Shown: positions 42,754-51,584 of the stretch, in pieces | Position numbering within the stretch: position 1 is the first letter of the stretch | Layout: each line of letters opens with the position of its first letter | Assembly (NCBI RefSeq): GCF_017743995.1 | Contig: NZ_JAGHRB010000014.1 | Location: 40,969-104,968, forward strand | Source of the DNA: Ruegeria sp. R13_0 | GTDB taxonomy: Bacteria; Pseudomonadota; Alphaproteobacteria; Rhodobacterales; Rhodobacteraceae | DNA length: 64,000 nucleotides | Direction of reading: 5' to 3' | Notes under the pieces: model-generated | What the model was told of the DNA's origin: nothing | Seen by the model: the letters and a program-made list of their open reading frames with translations, nothing else | The model's database searches: none | Position numbers and translations under genes: made by a program

Positions 42754-43440
42754 CTAAGATGCGCGACGGAAGCGTTCGAATGTTATCCAGACAGTGTCGC
42801 GAGAGGCCTCGGTGAAGCGGCACTTCTTGAGGATTGATTGAGATGCAATATTGCTCTCGTGCACAACCGCAAAAAGCCGAATAATCTCAGGGTTTTGACG
42901 CAAGCACTGAGTGCAGAATTGCGCCACGACAGAGCTGGCATACCCTTTGCCCCAATGCTGCTCACCGATCCAATAGCTGATTTCGGCGCTGTCTTGTCCC
43001 ACTCTCAGCATTCGGGCTTGTCCGATGACAGTGTCGTCTATCGAAGCGGCCAAGACTTCGTGATGGTCTTCACCCGTCAACTCGATCAACTGTCGCGCGT
43101 CATCCTCGCTGATTGGGCCCGGGTATCGGTCGGGCAAATAATGCCACAAGCGTTCTGACGACAGCATGGCAGCATAGTCAGCTGCATCCTGCGCCTGCCA
43201 AGGGCGTAACTGAATTTGCCGAGATTGAGGCCGGCTGGATGTTTCAGATATGTCATCCTCACAGAGCAGAGGCACCCATCCGATTTGCACAGGATCATAT
43301 GCCAATTCAATGCCGCGCACCTTGCACCAGTCAATTTCGCCCTGCGAAAGGACACCCTGCGAACGCGAAGTTGGCAATTGGATTGAGTCTCGCAACGCGC
43401 GGACGCCGTCAGTTCTAGCGAATTCGTTTTGAATATTCAT
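42754..43440 (-). CDS. GNAT acetyltransferase
   Basis: The 228-residue protein has an N-terminal part of about 70 residues that I do not recognise (with WCKVRGIELAYDP). A GNAT domain follows: QIQLRPWQAQDAADYAAML, ISYWIGEQHWGKGYASSVVAQF with the acetyl-CoA loop, and FAVVHESNIASQSILKKCRF. The start has GGAGG before it. It is separate from the three GNAT genes at 32 kb and not close to them in sequence. It is divergent from the LysR gene at 43564. The substrate is unknown. Confidence 0.8.
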   Translation of the reverse strand: MNIQNEFARTDGVRALRDSIQLPTSRSQGVLSQGEIDWCKVRGIELAYDPVQIGWVPLLCEDDISETSSRPQSRQIQLRPWQAQDAADYAAMLSSERLWHYLPDRYPGPISEDDARQLIELTGEDHHEVLAASIDDTVIGQARMLRVGQDSAEISYWIGEQHWGKGYASSVVAQFCTQCLRQNPEIIRLFAVVHESNIASQSILKKCRFTEASRDTVWITFERFRRAS

Positions 43441-43563
43441 GAAATCCTCCGAGCAAACGCACCAAAAACAAGCGCTCTAAAATAGGCCACTTGGTAATGA
43501 TGGTTGTTTCGGCCCAGTATAATAGCCTATTGTGTTAGAATCTTTGATTGGAAAAACCTATCA

Positions 43564-44499
43564 ATGGAATTGCAACTGACGCTAAAACAACTGGCTTACT
43601 TTCGAGCGCTGGCCGAAACTGGTCACTACAGAAAAGCCGCTGAGCGGATAGGTATCAGCCAGCCATCTCTCAGCCTGCAGATTGCCAATCTCGAAGCCGC
43701 GCTTGAACTGAAACTGGTCGAGCGCGGCAGAGCCGGAGCTGTGCTGACACCTGAAGGGCGCGAAGTACTGGAAAAAACTCGGAGCATCTTGTCAGAGGTC
43801 GCTTTGCTGCAAGAAACTTCCGGTCGGATGAAATCCGAGCTTGCGGGCACGTTCCGACTAGGATCATCACCAACCCTCGGCCCGTACCTTTTGCCACGTG
43901 TTTTTCACCACCTGCACGAAAACCACCCGAGCCTAAAACTGATCGTGCGAGATGGGGCACCGTCCGAGCTGTTGCAAGAGCTTCTGAGCGGGGTGCACGA
44001 TTTCATTTTGACGCAACTGCCGGTGAGCTCGTCAGACGTCACGATCCTACGCCTGCTTCGGGAACCTCTGAAACTTGCGGTGGCCCGAAATCACCGCCTT
44101 GCCCAAAAAGAATTGGCCAATGACGAAGATCTGAAGGGTGAGAGCATTCTGGCGCTCTCTCGTCGATTCACGCTTCACAACCAAGTTGCAGACCTCGCCA
44201 ATAGCTTGGGGGCCAACCTCCTCTACGACTACGAAGGCACGAGTCTTGACGCAATTCGGCAGATGACAGCGATGAATATCGGCGTGTCCTTCCTTCCGTC
44301 GCTTTACGCCGCATCTGAAATTCCAGAGGTTGGCGGAGATGTGGTTCTGGTGCCCTATCGCCCGGGACGGTTGAACAGGTCCATCGGTCTGGTTTGGCGA
44401 AAATCTAGCGGTCACCACCAGACGTTCGCCTTCCTTTCGGAGATTATTCTAAGTGTCGCCAGAAATGAGTTTTCGGGACTGGTCAGCATCGAAGGCTAG
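43564..44499 (+). CDS. LysR-family regulator, OxyR-like
   Basis: The 311-residue regulator opens with TLKQLAYFRALAETGHYRKAAERIGISQPSLSLQI, a standard LysR HTH with the alpha-3 helix QPSLSLQIANLE. A type 2 periplasmic-binding domain follows (SSPTLGPYLLPRVFHHLHENHP). In OxyR two cysteines sense peroxide, and none is in place here, so OxyR-like describes only the fold. The GNAT gene diverges from it across 123 bases and could be a target. Confidence 0.85.
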   Translation: MELQLTLKQLAYFRALAETGHYRKAAERIGISQPSLSLQIANLEAALELKLVERGRAGAVLTPEGREVLEKTRSILSEVALLQETSGRMKSELAGTFRLGSSPTLGPYLLPRVFHHLHENHPSLKLIVRDGAPSELLQELLSGVHDFILTQLPVSSSDVTILRLLREPLKLAVARNHRLAQKELANDEDLKGESILALSRRFTLHNQVADLANSLGANLLYDYEGTSLDAIRQMTAMNIGVSFLPSLYAASEIPEVGGDVVLVPYRPGRLNRSIGLVWRKSSGHHQTFAFLSEIILSVARNEFSGLVSIEG

Positions 44500-44523
44500 G
44501 AGGATTGCGTTTGGACCGATTTG

Positions 44524-44558
44524 CCTGCGAGCAGGTGTTTCTATTTCAGGATAGAAAC
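44524..44558. repeat. Two tandem hairpins after the LysR gene
   Basis: The first hairpin, CCTGC-GA-GCAGG (44524-44535), is followed at once by a second, GTTTCTAT-TTCAGG-ATAGAAAC (44537-44558). They lie in the 160-base gap between the LysR gene and the convergent serine hydrolase gene. Neither has a clear T-tract. They may terminate transcription from one or both sides. Confidence 0.4.
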
Positions 44559-44659
44559 CCGAATTTGGCCAATCCGCTCTGGAATCTCTTTTCAGAGATC
44601 GACGCAACAGGTCTGAGCAAGAGGAAAACCTGCGACCGCCGTCTGTACGCTGCAGCACT

Positions 44660-46000
44660 TCAGCCGTCACCCACAGTCGCGATCAGAGCTTTGGCCAAAG
44701 GCAGTGGCGAATATCCCAACCGTGACGGCGTCAGCCCCAAACGCACCACCACCATATCATGCGAGGGAAAAATGCCGACGGATTGGCCGTCATGACCCTG
44801 CAGCCAGACGGTGTCCTCGAATTGCGGCTCACCACGTGGGCCGTCCAACCACATATGCCCTTTGGCATAAGCCCCGTCTGAGGTCGCGACGGGTTCAAAC
44901 ATCCAATCGGTGTAGCCTTCGGGCAAGATCCGCTGCCCTTTCCAAACACCGCCCTGTAGCAGAAACTGCCCAAAGCGCGCCCAGTCGCGCGCGGTGGCGT
45001 ACATGTAGCTTGAGCCCACAAATGTATCCGCCCCATCGGTCTCCACCACAGCTGAGTGCATGCCCAGAGGGTCGAACAACGCTGTGCGGGGGTAGCTGAG
45101 GTCGCCCTCTTCAAGCTGGCCCTGCCACACACGAGACAGAACTGTGGACGTGCCCGAGGAATAGCTGAACTCGGTCGCCGTGGGATATGCAGCGGGGCGT
45201 CCGGCGGCGAAATCGACCATGTCATCCTTGAGATACAGCATGCGCGTTACGTCCGAGACGTCGCCATATTCCTCATCCCATTGCAGGCCACTGGACATGG
45301 CCAGCATGTCCTCGACCGTGATGTCGCGGCGCGAGTCTTCGGCCCAGTCGGGGAAAACATCCGTAAGATCATCGCCCAGCGCCATGTCGCCCGACTGGAT
45401 CAGCGTACCAATCAACCCTGCGGTGATCGTTTTGGTCATCGACCATCCCAGCAAGGGCGTTTCGGTGTCAAAGCCATCAGCATAAGCCTCGGCAATGATG
45501 CGTCCATCCTTGACGACCACGACCGCGCGATAGCCTTCGCCCAGCAAGGACGGGTCCGACAAAACATCGGTCAGCGCGGGGTTCGCGGACAGAACGACCT
45601 CATTTCCATGCGGCCAAAGACCGTTGGGTACAGGTGCGGGTTCGGGCAGCGTGTGATCTGTCAGCTCTACGTCGTGCACATTAGTGCATCCCAATCCGGG
45701 GCGGTATTGGGATGTGGCCGGAGCGAAGAATCCAAACATCCGCGCCTCAACCGATTGGGCCTGTTCGTCGACACTGACCGAAACCTGCTTCAGCAAGGGA
45801 TGTCCCGGCGCTTGCACATCGCTTTGTAGCACGGTATCGGCATCGCGCCCGGCCAGGAACACGTTCGAACAGACGATCTTGGCCGAATAGTTGGTGCCCA
45901 CTTTCAACAAATCCGGTGGCGCGATCCACAGGTAGCCACCTGCTGCAACAACAGCCAGCGCGCATGCGCCAACCGCGTATTTTAGAACCTTCTCGAACAT
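44660..46000 (-). CDS. Serine hydrolase (class C beta-lactamase fold)
   Basis: The 446-residue protein has an N-terminal membrane segment (about 9-27, VGACALAVVAAGGYLWIA) and an extended linker. A beta-lactamase/transpeptidase-like domain follows with SMTK (catalytic SxxK), FSYSS (the YxN/YSS position) and LQGHDGQSVGI with HxG. It is likely a periplasmic esterase, peptidase or penicillin-recognising enzyme; the substrate is not clear. GAAAGGGG precedes the ATG. Confidence 0.85.
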   Translation of the reverse strand: MFEKVLKYAVGACALAVVAAGGYLWIAPPDLLKVGTNYSAKIVCSNVFLAGRDADTVLQSDVQAPGHPLLKQVSVSVDEQAQSVEARMFGFFAPATSQYRPGLGCTNVHDVELTDHTLPEPAPVPNGLWPHGNEVVLSANPALTDVLSDPSLLGEGYRAVVVVKDGRIIAEAYADGFDTETPLLGWSMTKTITAGLIGTLIQSGDMALGDDLTDVFPDWAEDSRRDITVEDMLAMSSGLQWDEEYGDVSDVTRMLYLKDDMVDFAAGRPAAYPTATEFSYSSGTSTVLSRVWQGQLEEGDLSYPRTALFDPLGMHSAVVETDGADTFVGSSYMYATARDWARFGQFLLQGGVWKGQRILPEGYTDWMFEPVATSDGAYAKGHMWLDGPRGEPQFEDTVWLQGHDGQSVGIFPSHDMVVVRLGLTPSRLGYSPLPLAKALIATVGDG

Positions 46001-46081
46001 GCGCCCCTTTCGGACCTCAGCGGCCCGCCCCTCTATGCCATTTGATCAGAGGGTTTCACCCCCGCGAACATCGCGCCACCG

Positions 46082-47338
46082 TTACGTTGCGTTCTTGACC
46101 TCTGACTTTTTGGCGCCGCTTGCTTGTTTGTATATGGTGAAAAGTTCTTTCGGTTCGTTAACGCCGCGCAACATGTAGCGCCCGACAGAGATCAACTCCT
46201 GCGCGCAGGGTTGAGCGGCACGGGCAACGTCGTCGGAGACGAGAATCCTCTGGCCCAACGACCGGTGCATCCCGGCAATCCGGGCCGCCTGATTCACCGC
46301 AGGACCAATCACCGTGAAATCCAGCCGAGTTTCTGATCCGATATTGCCATAGAGGATCTCACCCGAATGCAGCGCCAGGGTGAAATTTGCCACCCTCTGC
46401 CCATCTACCAGTCGCCGCGCGTTCAGCTCTTCCATCCGGCTTTGCAGCATGGCGACAGCGGCCAGAGCCGCGCGGGCATCAGCGTCGCTCTCTCCCACGT
46501 CGAACATGGCCATCAGCCCGTCACCCATGAATTTCAGGATGTTGCCGCCATTGTCGTGCACGACGCCCACGGCAACGGCAAGATAGTCGTTCAGCATGTC
46601 TATGATCTCGTGACCCGGCAGATCCTCGGACAGGGTGGTGAAGCCTTCGAGGTCGAAGTTCCAGATCACCGCATCAATCTGTTGCAACGAACCGCGACGG
46701 ATCTCGCCAGACAGGACACGCCGCCCCGCATCGCGTCCAAGGTAGACGCGCATCAGATCCTTGGCCATGGTCTGGTTCTTGGCGGATTTCAACGCAAGCC
46801 CAAGATGCGGCAGAGCTACATGGATTTTCCCCAGATCGCTGTCATCAAAACCGGTGGGAGCGTCGCTGGTCCAGGACATCAGCACTCCGTCACCGATCTT
46901 TTTCTCACCCGCCGGACGGACCTGTTCGGAGCGTTCAAACGACACGCCCGTTGCGTAGTAATCCGTCGCTCCGATCTCGCGCAGGTCATTCAACAAGGGG
47001 AAACGGCTTGGTTCGTTCTGGTCCACCAACCGCACGCGCAGGTCATCCATGTCCTCATGCAAAAGCGCATAGAGAGGGCTGCGTTGCCAGACTTCGCTGG
47101 GGGTGTCGGTGTTTGCGAACCGCTCGGATTCCCCGCCGGAATCCCGATACCAGCTATAGCCAGTGCCGCCATAAAGCGGATGCAGCGTCGACTGCGCCGC
47201 GTGGAATCGCATCAGGGGAAGGCCCAGATCAATCAGGCGGTTGCAAAAGCCATCCAGCAATTCTTCCTGACCAGCCCCTTCAAGCCCTTTGGAAACAAGC
47301 CAGTCGATAAGGTCAAAGATAGGATCTGAAGAGGTCAT
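46082..47338 (-). CDS. Adenylate/guanylate cyclase (class III) with N-terminal sensor
   Basis: The protein of about 418 residues has a GAF-like region of roughly 200 residues (LIDLGLPLMRFH, TDAPTGFDDSDLGKI). A class III cyclase catalytic domain follows with NFDLEGFTTLSE, ILKFMGDGLMAMF (metal Asp residues) and LDFTVIGPAVNQAARI, where the substrate-binding Asp is replaced by Pro as in many Rhodobacterales cyclases. It probably makes cAMP. I use the ATG at 47338 over the upstream TTG. It is independent of neighbours. Confidence 0.85.
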   Translation of the reverse strand: MTSSDPIFDLIDWLVSKGLEGAGQEELLDGFCNRLIDLGLPLMRFHAAQSTLHPLYGGTGYSWYRDSGGESERFANTDTPSEVWQRSPLYALLHEDMDDLRVRLVDQNEPSRFPLLNDLREIGATDYYATGVSFERSEQVRPAGEKKIGDGVLMSWTSDAPTGFDDSDLGKIHVALPHLGLALKSAKNQTMAKDLMRVYLGRDAGRRVLSGEIRRGSLQQIDAVIWNFDLEGFTTLSEDLPGHEIIDMLNDYLAVAVGVVHDNGGNILKFMGDGLMAMFDVGESDADARAALAAVAMLQSRMEELNARRLVDGQRVANFTLALHSGEILYGNIGSETRLDFTVIGPAVNQAARIAGMHRSLGQRILVSDDVARAAQPCAQELISVGRYMLRGVNEPKELFTIYKQASGAKKSEVKNAT

Positions 47339-47397
47339 GGAATTGTCCGTCAAAGTACTGCCCTGAATGTGGGCTGCGTGATGGAAATTACCAGACC

Positions 47398-47838
47398 TTA
47401 AGCCATCCCTGCCAGTCGCCGCAGCATTTTCCTCAGCATGGCGGCCTCTTCTTCCGAGAATGCGCCCGCCAGTTTCGCGTCATAGCGCTCAGCTATACCG
47501 CTCAGTTCACGATAGACGGTCTGACCGGCGGGCGTCAGCGTCAGCCATTCGACCCTTCGGTCATCCTCATCCCTTGTACGTTTGAGGTAGCGGCTTTGTT
47601 CCAGCTTATACACCGCGCGGCTGATCTTGGTTTTGTGCAGCTTCGCGCGCTTGCCAATCTCTTTCGCGGTCAGAGTGCCGAAGACACCCAGATGGAACAG
47701 CACCCGCCATTCACTGCGCAGCATGCCATAGCGTTCCTTGTAGAGGCGCTGAAACTCCAATGAGGCTGCTTCAGCTGCCTGATTCAACAGGAACGGCAAA
47801 AAATTCTGCAGATCAAAATCATCTTTTTCTTGGGACAT
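47398..47838 (-). CDS. MarR-family regulator of the homogentisate genes
   Basis: The 146-residue winged-helix regulator has FHLGVFGTLTAKEIGKRAKLHKTKISRAVYKLEQSRYLKRTRDEDDRRVEWLTLTPAG, in which the MarR wing DxDDRR is clear. It is divergent from hmgA, with a 20-base palindrome next to its own start. It is therefore the likely sensor that derepresses tyrosine/homogentisate breakdown. The ligand, perhaps homogentisate or a relative, is inferred from location only. Confidence 0.88.
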   Translation of the reverse strand: MSQEKDDFDLQNFLPFLLNQAAEAASLEFQRLYKERYGMLRSEWRVLFHLGVFGTLTAKEIGKRAKLHKTKISRAVYKLEQSRYLKRTRDEDDRRVEWLTLTPAGQTVYRELSGIAERYDAKLAGAFSEEEAAMLRKMLRRLAGMA

Positions 47839-47843
47839 GCTTG

Positions 47844-47863
47844 TTAGTTACAAAAACAACTAA
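47844..47863. promoter_or_regulatory. MarR operator between regulator and hmgA
   Basis: TTAGTT and AACTAA are inverted around ACAAAAAC, a 20-base palindrome in the 57-base divergent promoter region, 5 bases before the MarR start and 32 bases before the hmgA start. MarR proteins bind such AT-rich palindromes. One site could repress both genes. Confidence 0.6.
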
Positions 47864-47895
47864 TAATTCACAAGCAGAAAACCGAGGAGTTCACG

Positions 47896-49251
47896 ATGTC
47901 CAACAAGGCTGAACCGCATGGTCTGACGCAGGCCGTCACACCTGTAGGAACGCATCCCGGCTATATGCCAGGCTTCGGCAATGACTTTGAGACCGAGGCT
48001 TTGCCTGGCGCGTTGCCGCAGGGCATGAACAGCCCGCAACGCTGCAACTATGGCCTCTATGGCGAACAGCTCAGCGGCACGGCCTTCACGGCCAATCCGC
48101 CCGAGCGGACGTGGTGCTACCGCATTCGCCCGTCGGTCAAGCATTCGCATCGCTATGAGAAAATCGACCTGCCCTATTGGAAGTCCGCGCCCTGTATCGA
48201 CCCGGATGTGATCAGCCTTGGTCAGTATCGCTGGGACCCGGTTCCGCATTCTGACGCCTCTTTGACCTGGCTGACCGGTATGCGCACCATGACAACGGCG
48301 GGGGATGTGAACACGCAGGTCGGCATGGCCAGCCATGTCTATCTGGTCACCGACTCGATGGTGGACGACTATTTCTTCTCGGCCGATTCCGAGCTGCTGG
48401 TGGTTCCGCAAGACGGCCGCCTGCGGTTTGTGACCGAGCTTGGGATCATTGATCTGGAGCCACAGGAAATCGCGATCCTGCCGCGCGGGTTGCTCTACCG
48501 TGTTGAAGTGCTGGAAGGTCCCGCTCGGGGCTTTGTCTGCGAGAATTACGGGCAGAAATTCGAACTGCCAGGGCGCGGTCCGATTGGTGCCAATTGCATG
48601 GCCAATCCGCGCGACTTCAAAGTGCCCGTCGCGGCGTTCGAGGACCGAGAGGTGCCTTCAACCGTGACGATCAAATGGTGCGGGCAGTTCCACGTCACTC
48701 AGATCGGTCATAGCCCGCTGGACGTAGTGGCCTGGCACGGCAACTATGCGCCCTATAAATACGACCTGCGCACCTACTGCCCGGTCGGCGCAATCTTGTT
48801 CGACCACCCGGATCCGTCGATTTTCACCGTCCTGACGGCCCCTTCGGGCCAGCCCGGCACAGCCAATATCGACTTCGTCCTGTTCCGCGAGCGTTGGATG
48901 GTGGCCGAAGACACCTTCCGCCCGCCGTGGTACCACAAGAACATCATGTCCGAGCTGATGGGCAATATCTACGGCCAGTATGACGCCAAACCTCAGGGCT
49001 TTGTTCCCGGCGGCATGAGCCTGCACAACATGATGATCCCCCACGGCCCGGACCGCGAAGCGTTCGAAAAGGCCTCAAACGCCAATCTGGGGCCGGACAA
49101 GCTGGATCACACGATGTCCTTCATGTTCGAAACCCGCTTCCCACAGCATCTGACCGCCTTCGCCGCGACCGAGGCCCCCTTGCAGGACGACTATATTGAC
49201 TGCTGGTCCTCGCTTAAGAAAAAGTTCGATGGAACACCGGGAAAGAAATAA
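47896..49251 (+). CDS. hmgA: Homogentisate 1,2-dioxygenase
   Basis: HmgA opens the aromatic ring of homogentisate with oxygen, giving maleylacetoacetate, in tyrosine and phenylalanine breakdown. The 451-residue product shows [35 protein letters not shown], and the iron site: [14 protein letters not shown] with His and Glu, and NMMIPHGPD with the third His. The length is typical. GAGGAG precedes the ATG. It leads the operon with the LysE-like and fahA genes. Confidence 0.97.
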   Translation: MSNKAEPHGLTQAVTPVGTHPGYMPGFGNDFETEALPGALPQGMNSPQRCNYGLYGEQLSGTAFTANPPERTWCYRIRPSVKHSHRYEKIDLPYWKSAPCIDPDVISLGQYRWDPVPHSDASLTWLTGMRTMTTAGDVNTQVGMASHVYLVTDSMVDDYFFSADSELLVVPQDGRLRFVTELGIIDLEPQEIAILPRGLLYRVEVLEGPARGFVCENYGQKFELPGRGPIGANCMANPRDFKVPVAAFEDREVPSTVTIKWCGQFHVTQIGHSPLDVVAWHGNYAPYKYDLRTYCPVGAILFDHPDPSIFTVLTAPSGQPGTANIDFVLFRERWMVAEDTFRPPWYHKNIMSELMGNIYGQYDAKPQGFVPGGMSLHNMMIPHGPDREAFEKASNANLGPDKLDHTMSFMFETRFPQHLTAFAATEAPLQDDYIDCWSSLKKKFDGTPGKK

Positions 49252-49257
49252 CCTGCC

Positions 49258-49881
49258 ATGAGCTTTGATATCTGGATCACCTATGTCGCCACCGTCCTGC
49301 TGCTGATGAGCACTCCAGGACCAAGCCAGCTTCTGATGCTGTCGAACTCGGCCACCAACGGGCTGCGCCGGGGCGTGTTCACGGCTGCTGGTGATCTGAC
49401 GGCGAACCTGTTGCAGATGTTGGCGGCGGGTCTCGGGCTTGCCGCGATCATTGCGGCCTCGGGCACCGCGCTGGCTGTGATCAAATGGCTGGGCGTCGCA
49501 TATCTTGTCTTTCTCGGCGTCAAAGCGATTGTCAAAGCCAAACCTCAAACAGCGCAAACCGCACAGCTGGCCAGCCGAAAAACCTTGTGGATGCAGGGCT
49601 TCATCACTTCAGCCGCCAATCCCAAAGCAGTAGTGTTCTTTGCCGCACTGTTTCCGCTGTTCATCGACAGCGCGCTGCCCTTCTGGCCGCAATTCGCGAT
49701 CCTCTCAGCCACCTATCTGATCATGGACGGCTTGTTTCTGACCGCTTACGGTGCCAGCGCCAGTTGGCTCGCGACGCGGCTCAAAGGGTCTGCGCGGCTG
49801 TGGTTGGATCGCGCGGGTGGCGGGTTCATGATTCTGGCTGCCGTTCTGCTGGGGCTGAAGTCCCTGCGAGACGCTCAATAA
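49258..49881 (+). CDS. LysE-family exporter
   Basis: The 207-residue inner-membrane protein has five to six hydrophobic segments and the LysE/RhtB signature LLMSTPGPSQLLMLSNSATNGLRRG, then KWLGVAYLVFLGVKAI and GFITSAANPKAVVFFAALFPLF. Family members export amino acids. Its place between hmgA and fahA suggests export of tyrosine or an aromatic intermediate when flux is high. It starts 6 bases after hmgA. Confidence 0.9.
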   Translation: MSFDIWITYVATVLLLMSTPGPSQLLMLSNSATNGLRRGVFTAAGDLTANLLQMLAAGLGLAAIIAASGTALAVIKWLGVAYLVFLGVKAIVKAKPQTAQTAQLASRKTLWMQGFITSAANPKAVVFFAALFPLFIDSALPFWPQFAILSATYLIMDGLFLTAYGASASWLATRLKGSARLWLDRAGGGFMILAAVLLGLKSLRDAQ

Positions 49882-49901
49882 ACCAAGACAAGGATCAAAA
49901 G

Positions 49902-51158
49902 ATGCCTTTGCTGAAATCCTGGGTCGCCTCGGCCAATGACGCGACCCATCCCTTTCCGTTGAACAACCTGCCCTATGGGGTCTTTGCCCTTAGCGATGAG
50001 GAGCCCAGATGCGGCGTTGCCATTGGGGACATGATCCTGGATGTCACCGCAGCCGAGGCCGAAGGGGTCATCACTCTGACCGATGAGCCGCTTTTCGACC
50101 TGCCGTTCTGGAACCCTTTGATGGAGCAAGGCCCTGCCGTCTGGGCCGCCCTGCGCGACCGCCTAACGGCGCTTCTGTCCGAAGGCGCGACGGAGCAAGA
50201 GGTGGTGGAGCCCTTGCTGGTACCGCAAAGCGCGGTTGTCATGCACATGCCCTTCGCGGTCAGCGAATACACCGATTTCTACGCCGGCCGGCATCACGCC
50301 TTCAACGTGGGCTCGATGTTCCGGGACCCCGAGAACGCGCTGCCGCCGAACTGGCTGCATATACCGATTGGGTATAATGGCCGGGCATCCTCGGTCGTGG
50401 TGTCGGGTACGGATATCCGCCGTCCGTGGGGGCAACTGAAGTCGCCCGATCAGGACAAACCCGCCTTCCTGCCCAGCCGCCGCTTCGACTTTGAGCTTGA
50501 AATGGGGGCAATCGTTGGCACTCCGTCCGACGGCCCGATCTCGGTGCAGCAGGCGGACGATCATATCTTCGGCTACGTTCTGCTGAACGACTGGTCCGCC
50601 CGTGACATTCAAGCGTGGGAGTATCAGCCCCTTGGGCCGTTCCAAGCCAAGGCCACGGCCACATCAATCAGCCCTTGGATCGTAACCAAACCAGCGCTGG
50701 AACCGTTCCGCTGTGACACTCCCGAACGCGAATTCGAGTTGCTGGATCACCTAAAGGATTGTGGCCCGATGCTCTATGACCTTTCGCTTGAGGTGACGCT
50801 GGCCCCCGAAGGCCAGGCGGCGACCACAATCACCCGCACGAATTACAGCGAGATGTACTATTCCGCCGCACAACAACTGGCCCATCACGCCAGCTCAGGC
50901 TGCCCGATGAACACCGGTGATCTGCTGGGCTCCGGCACGATTTCCGGGCCGACGCGCGATACCCGAGGTTCGCTGCTGGAACTCAGCTGGGGCGGCAAGG
51001 ACCCGTTGAGCCTTGAGACTGGTGAGTCCCGCAGCTTCCTTGAAGACGGAGACACGCTCACCCTGTCCGGCTCTGCGCAAGGGGATGGCTATACAATCGG
51101 GTTCGGAACCTGCCATGGCACTGTACTTCCGGCGCTGGAGGACCCTCTCAAACCCTGA
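49902..51158 (+). CDS. fahA: Fumarylacetoacetase
   Basis: FahA hydrolyses fumarylacetoacetate to fumarate and acetoacetate, the last step of tyrosine breakdown. The 418-residue product has the N-terminal FAH domain (PLLKSWVASANDATHPFPLNNLPYGVF) and the catalytic core SEYTDFYAGRHHAFNVGSMFR, NWLHIPIGYNGRASSVVVSG, LEMGAIVG (metal Glu) and NDWSARDIQAWEY. I start at 49902, since a long frame reading from within the LysE gene is spurious. The isomerase gene (maiA) that should come between HmgA and this enzyme is absent here. Confidence 0.97.
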   Translation: MPLLKSWVASANDATHPFPLNNLPYGVFALSDEEPRCGVAIGDMILDVTAAEAEGVITLTDEPLFDLPFWNPLMEQGPAVWAALRDRLTALLSEGATEQEVVEPLLVPQSAVVMHMPFAVSEYTDFYAGRHHAFNVGSMFRDPENALPPNWLHIPIGYNGRASSVVVSGTDIRRPWGQLKSPDQDKPAFLPSRRFDFELEMGAIVGTPSDGPISVQQADDHIFGYVLLNDWSARDIQAWEYQPLGPFQAKATATSISPWIVTKPALEPFRCDTPEREFELLDHLKDCGPMLYDLSLEVTLAPEGQAATTITRTNYSEMYYSAAQQLAHHASSGCPMNTGDLLGSGTISGPTRDTRGSLLELSWGGKDPLSLETGESRSFLEDGDTLTLSGSAQGDGYTIGFGTCHGTVLPALEDPLKP

Positions 51159-51248
51159 GCCATGCCGCACAGCACCTGTGTGCCGGTGTTGGTAGGATTG
51201 AGGACCAAGACCGCCTAGGTTCATTGCATCCAAGCAATGAGGCCCCCG

Positions 51249-51584
51249 ATGTCTGAGATCACCGGCTATCACGCCCATGTCTATTTCGACGCCGACACAC
51301 AGGATTTAGCGCAACACATCTGCGAAGAGGCGGCCCGCCTTTTTCCTGTGCAGATGGGACGCATGCACGCGCGCCCGGTTGGCCCGCATCCGAGGTGGAG
51401 CTGCCAACTGGGCTTTGCCGCCGACGCGTTTGATCAGGTCATCCCGTGGTTGATGTTCAACCGGCAGGGCCTGACGATCTTCACCCATGCTGAGACCGGC
51501 GATCACTTGGCCGACCACCGTGATCACGCGTTGTGGATGGGAGAGCTTTTGGATCTGGACCTGTCGATTTTCGACAAGGCCTAG
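51249..51584 (+). CDS. DOPA 4,5-dioxygenase-family protein
   Basis: The 111-residue single-domain protein has GYHAHVYFD at the start and HAETGDHLADHRDHALWMG later, matching the DOPA 4,5-dioxygenase family, whose His residues bind iron. Family members open catechol-type rings such as L-DOPA, although many bacterial ones have unproved activity. It follows fahA by about 90 bases, on the same strand, and may deal with a related aromatic. I use the second ATG, preceded by GAGG. Confidence 0.78.
   Translation: MSEITGYHAHVYFDADTQDLAQHICEEAARLFPVQMGRMHARPVGPHPRWSCQLGFAADAFDQVIPWLMFNRQGLTIFTHAETGDHLADHRDHALWMGELLDLDLSIFDKA

Noticed and set aside
43564..44499. True OxyR assignment
   Set aside because: The redox cysteines expected in OxyR are not seen in the effector domain, so only the LysR family is claimed.
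49485..49901. Long upstream extension of fahA through the LysE gene
   Set aside because: The fumarylacetoacetase N-terminus begins at 49902, and the extension overlaps a real gene in another frame.
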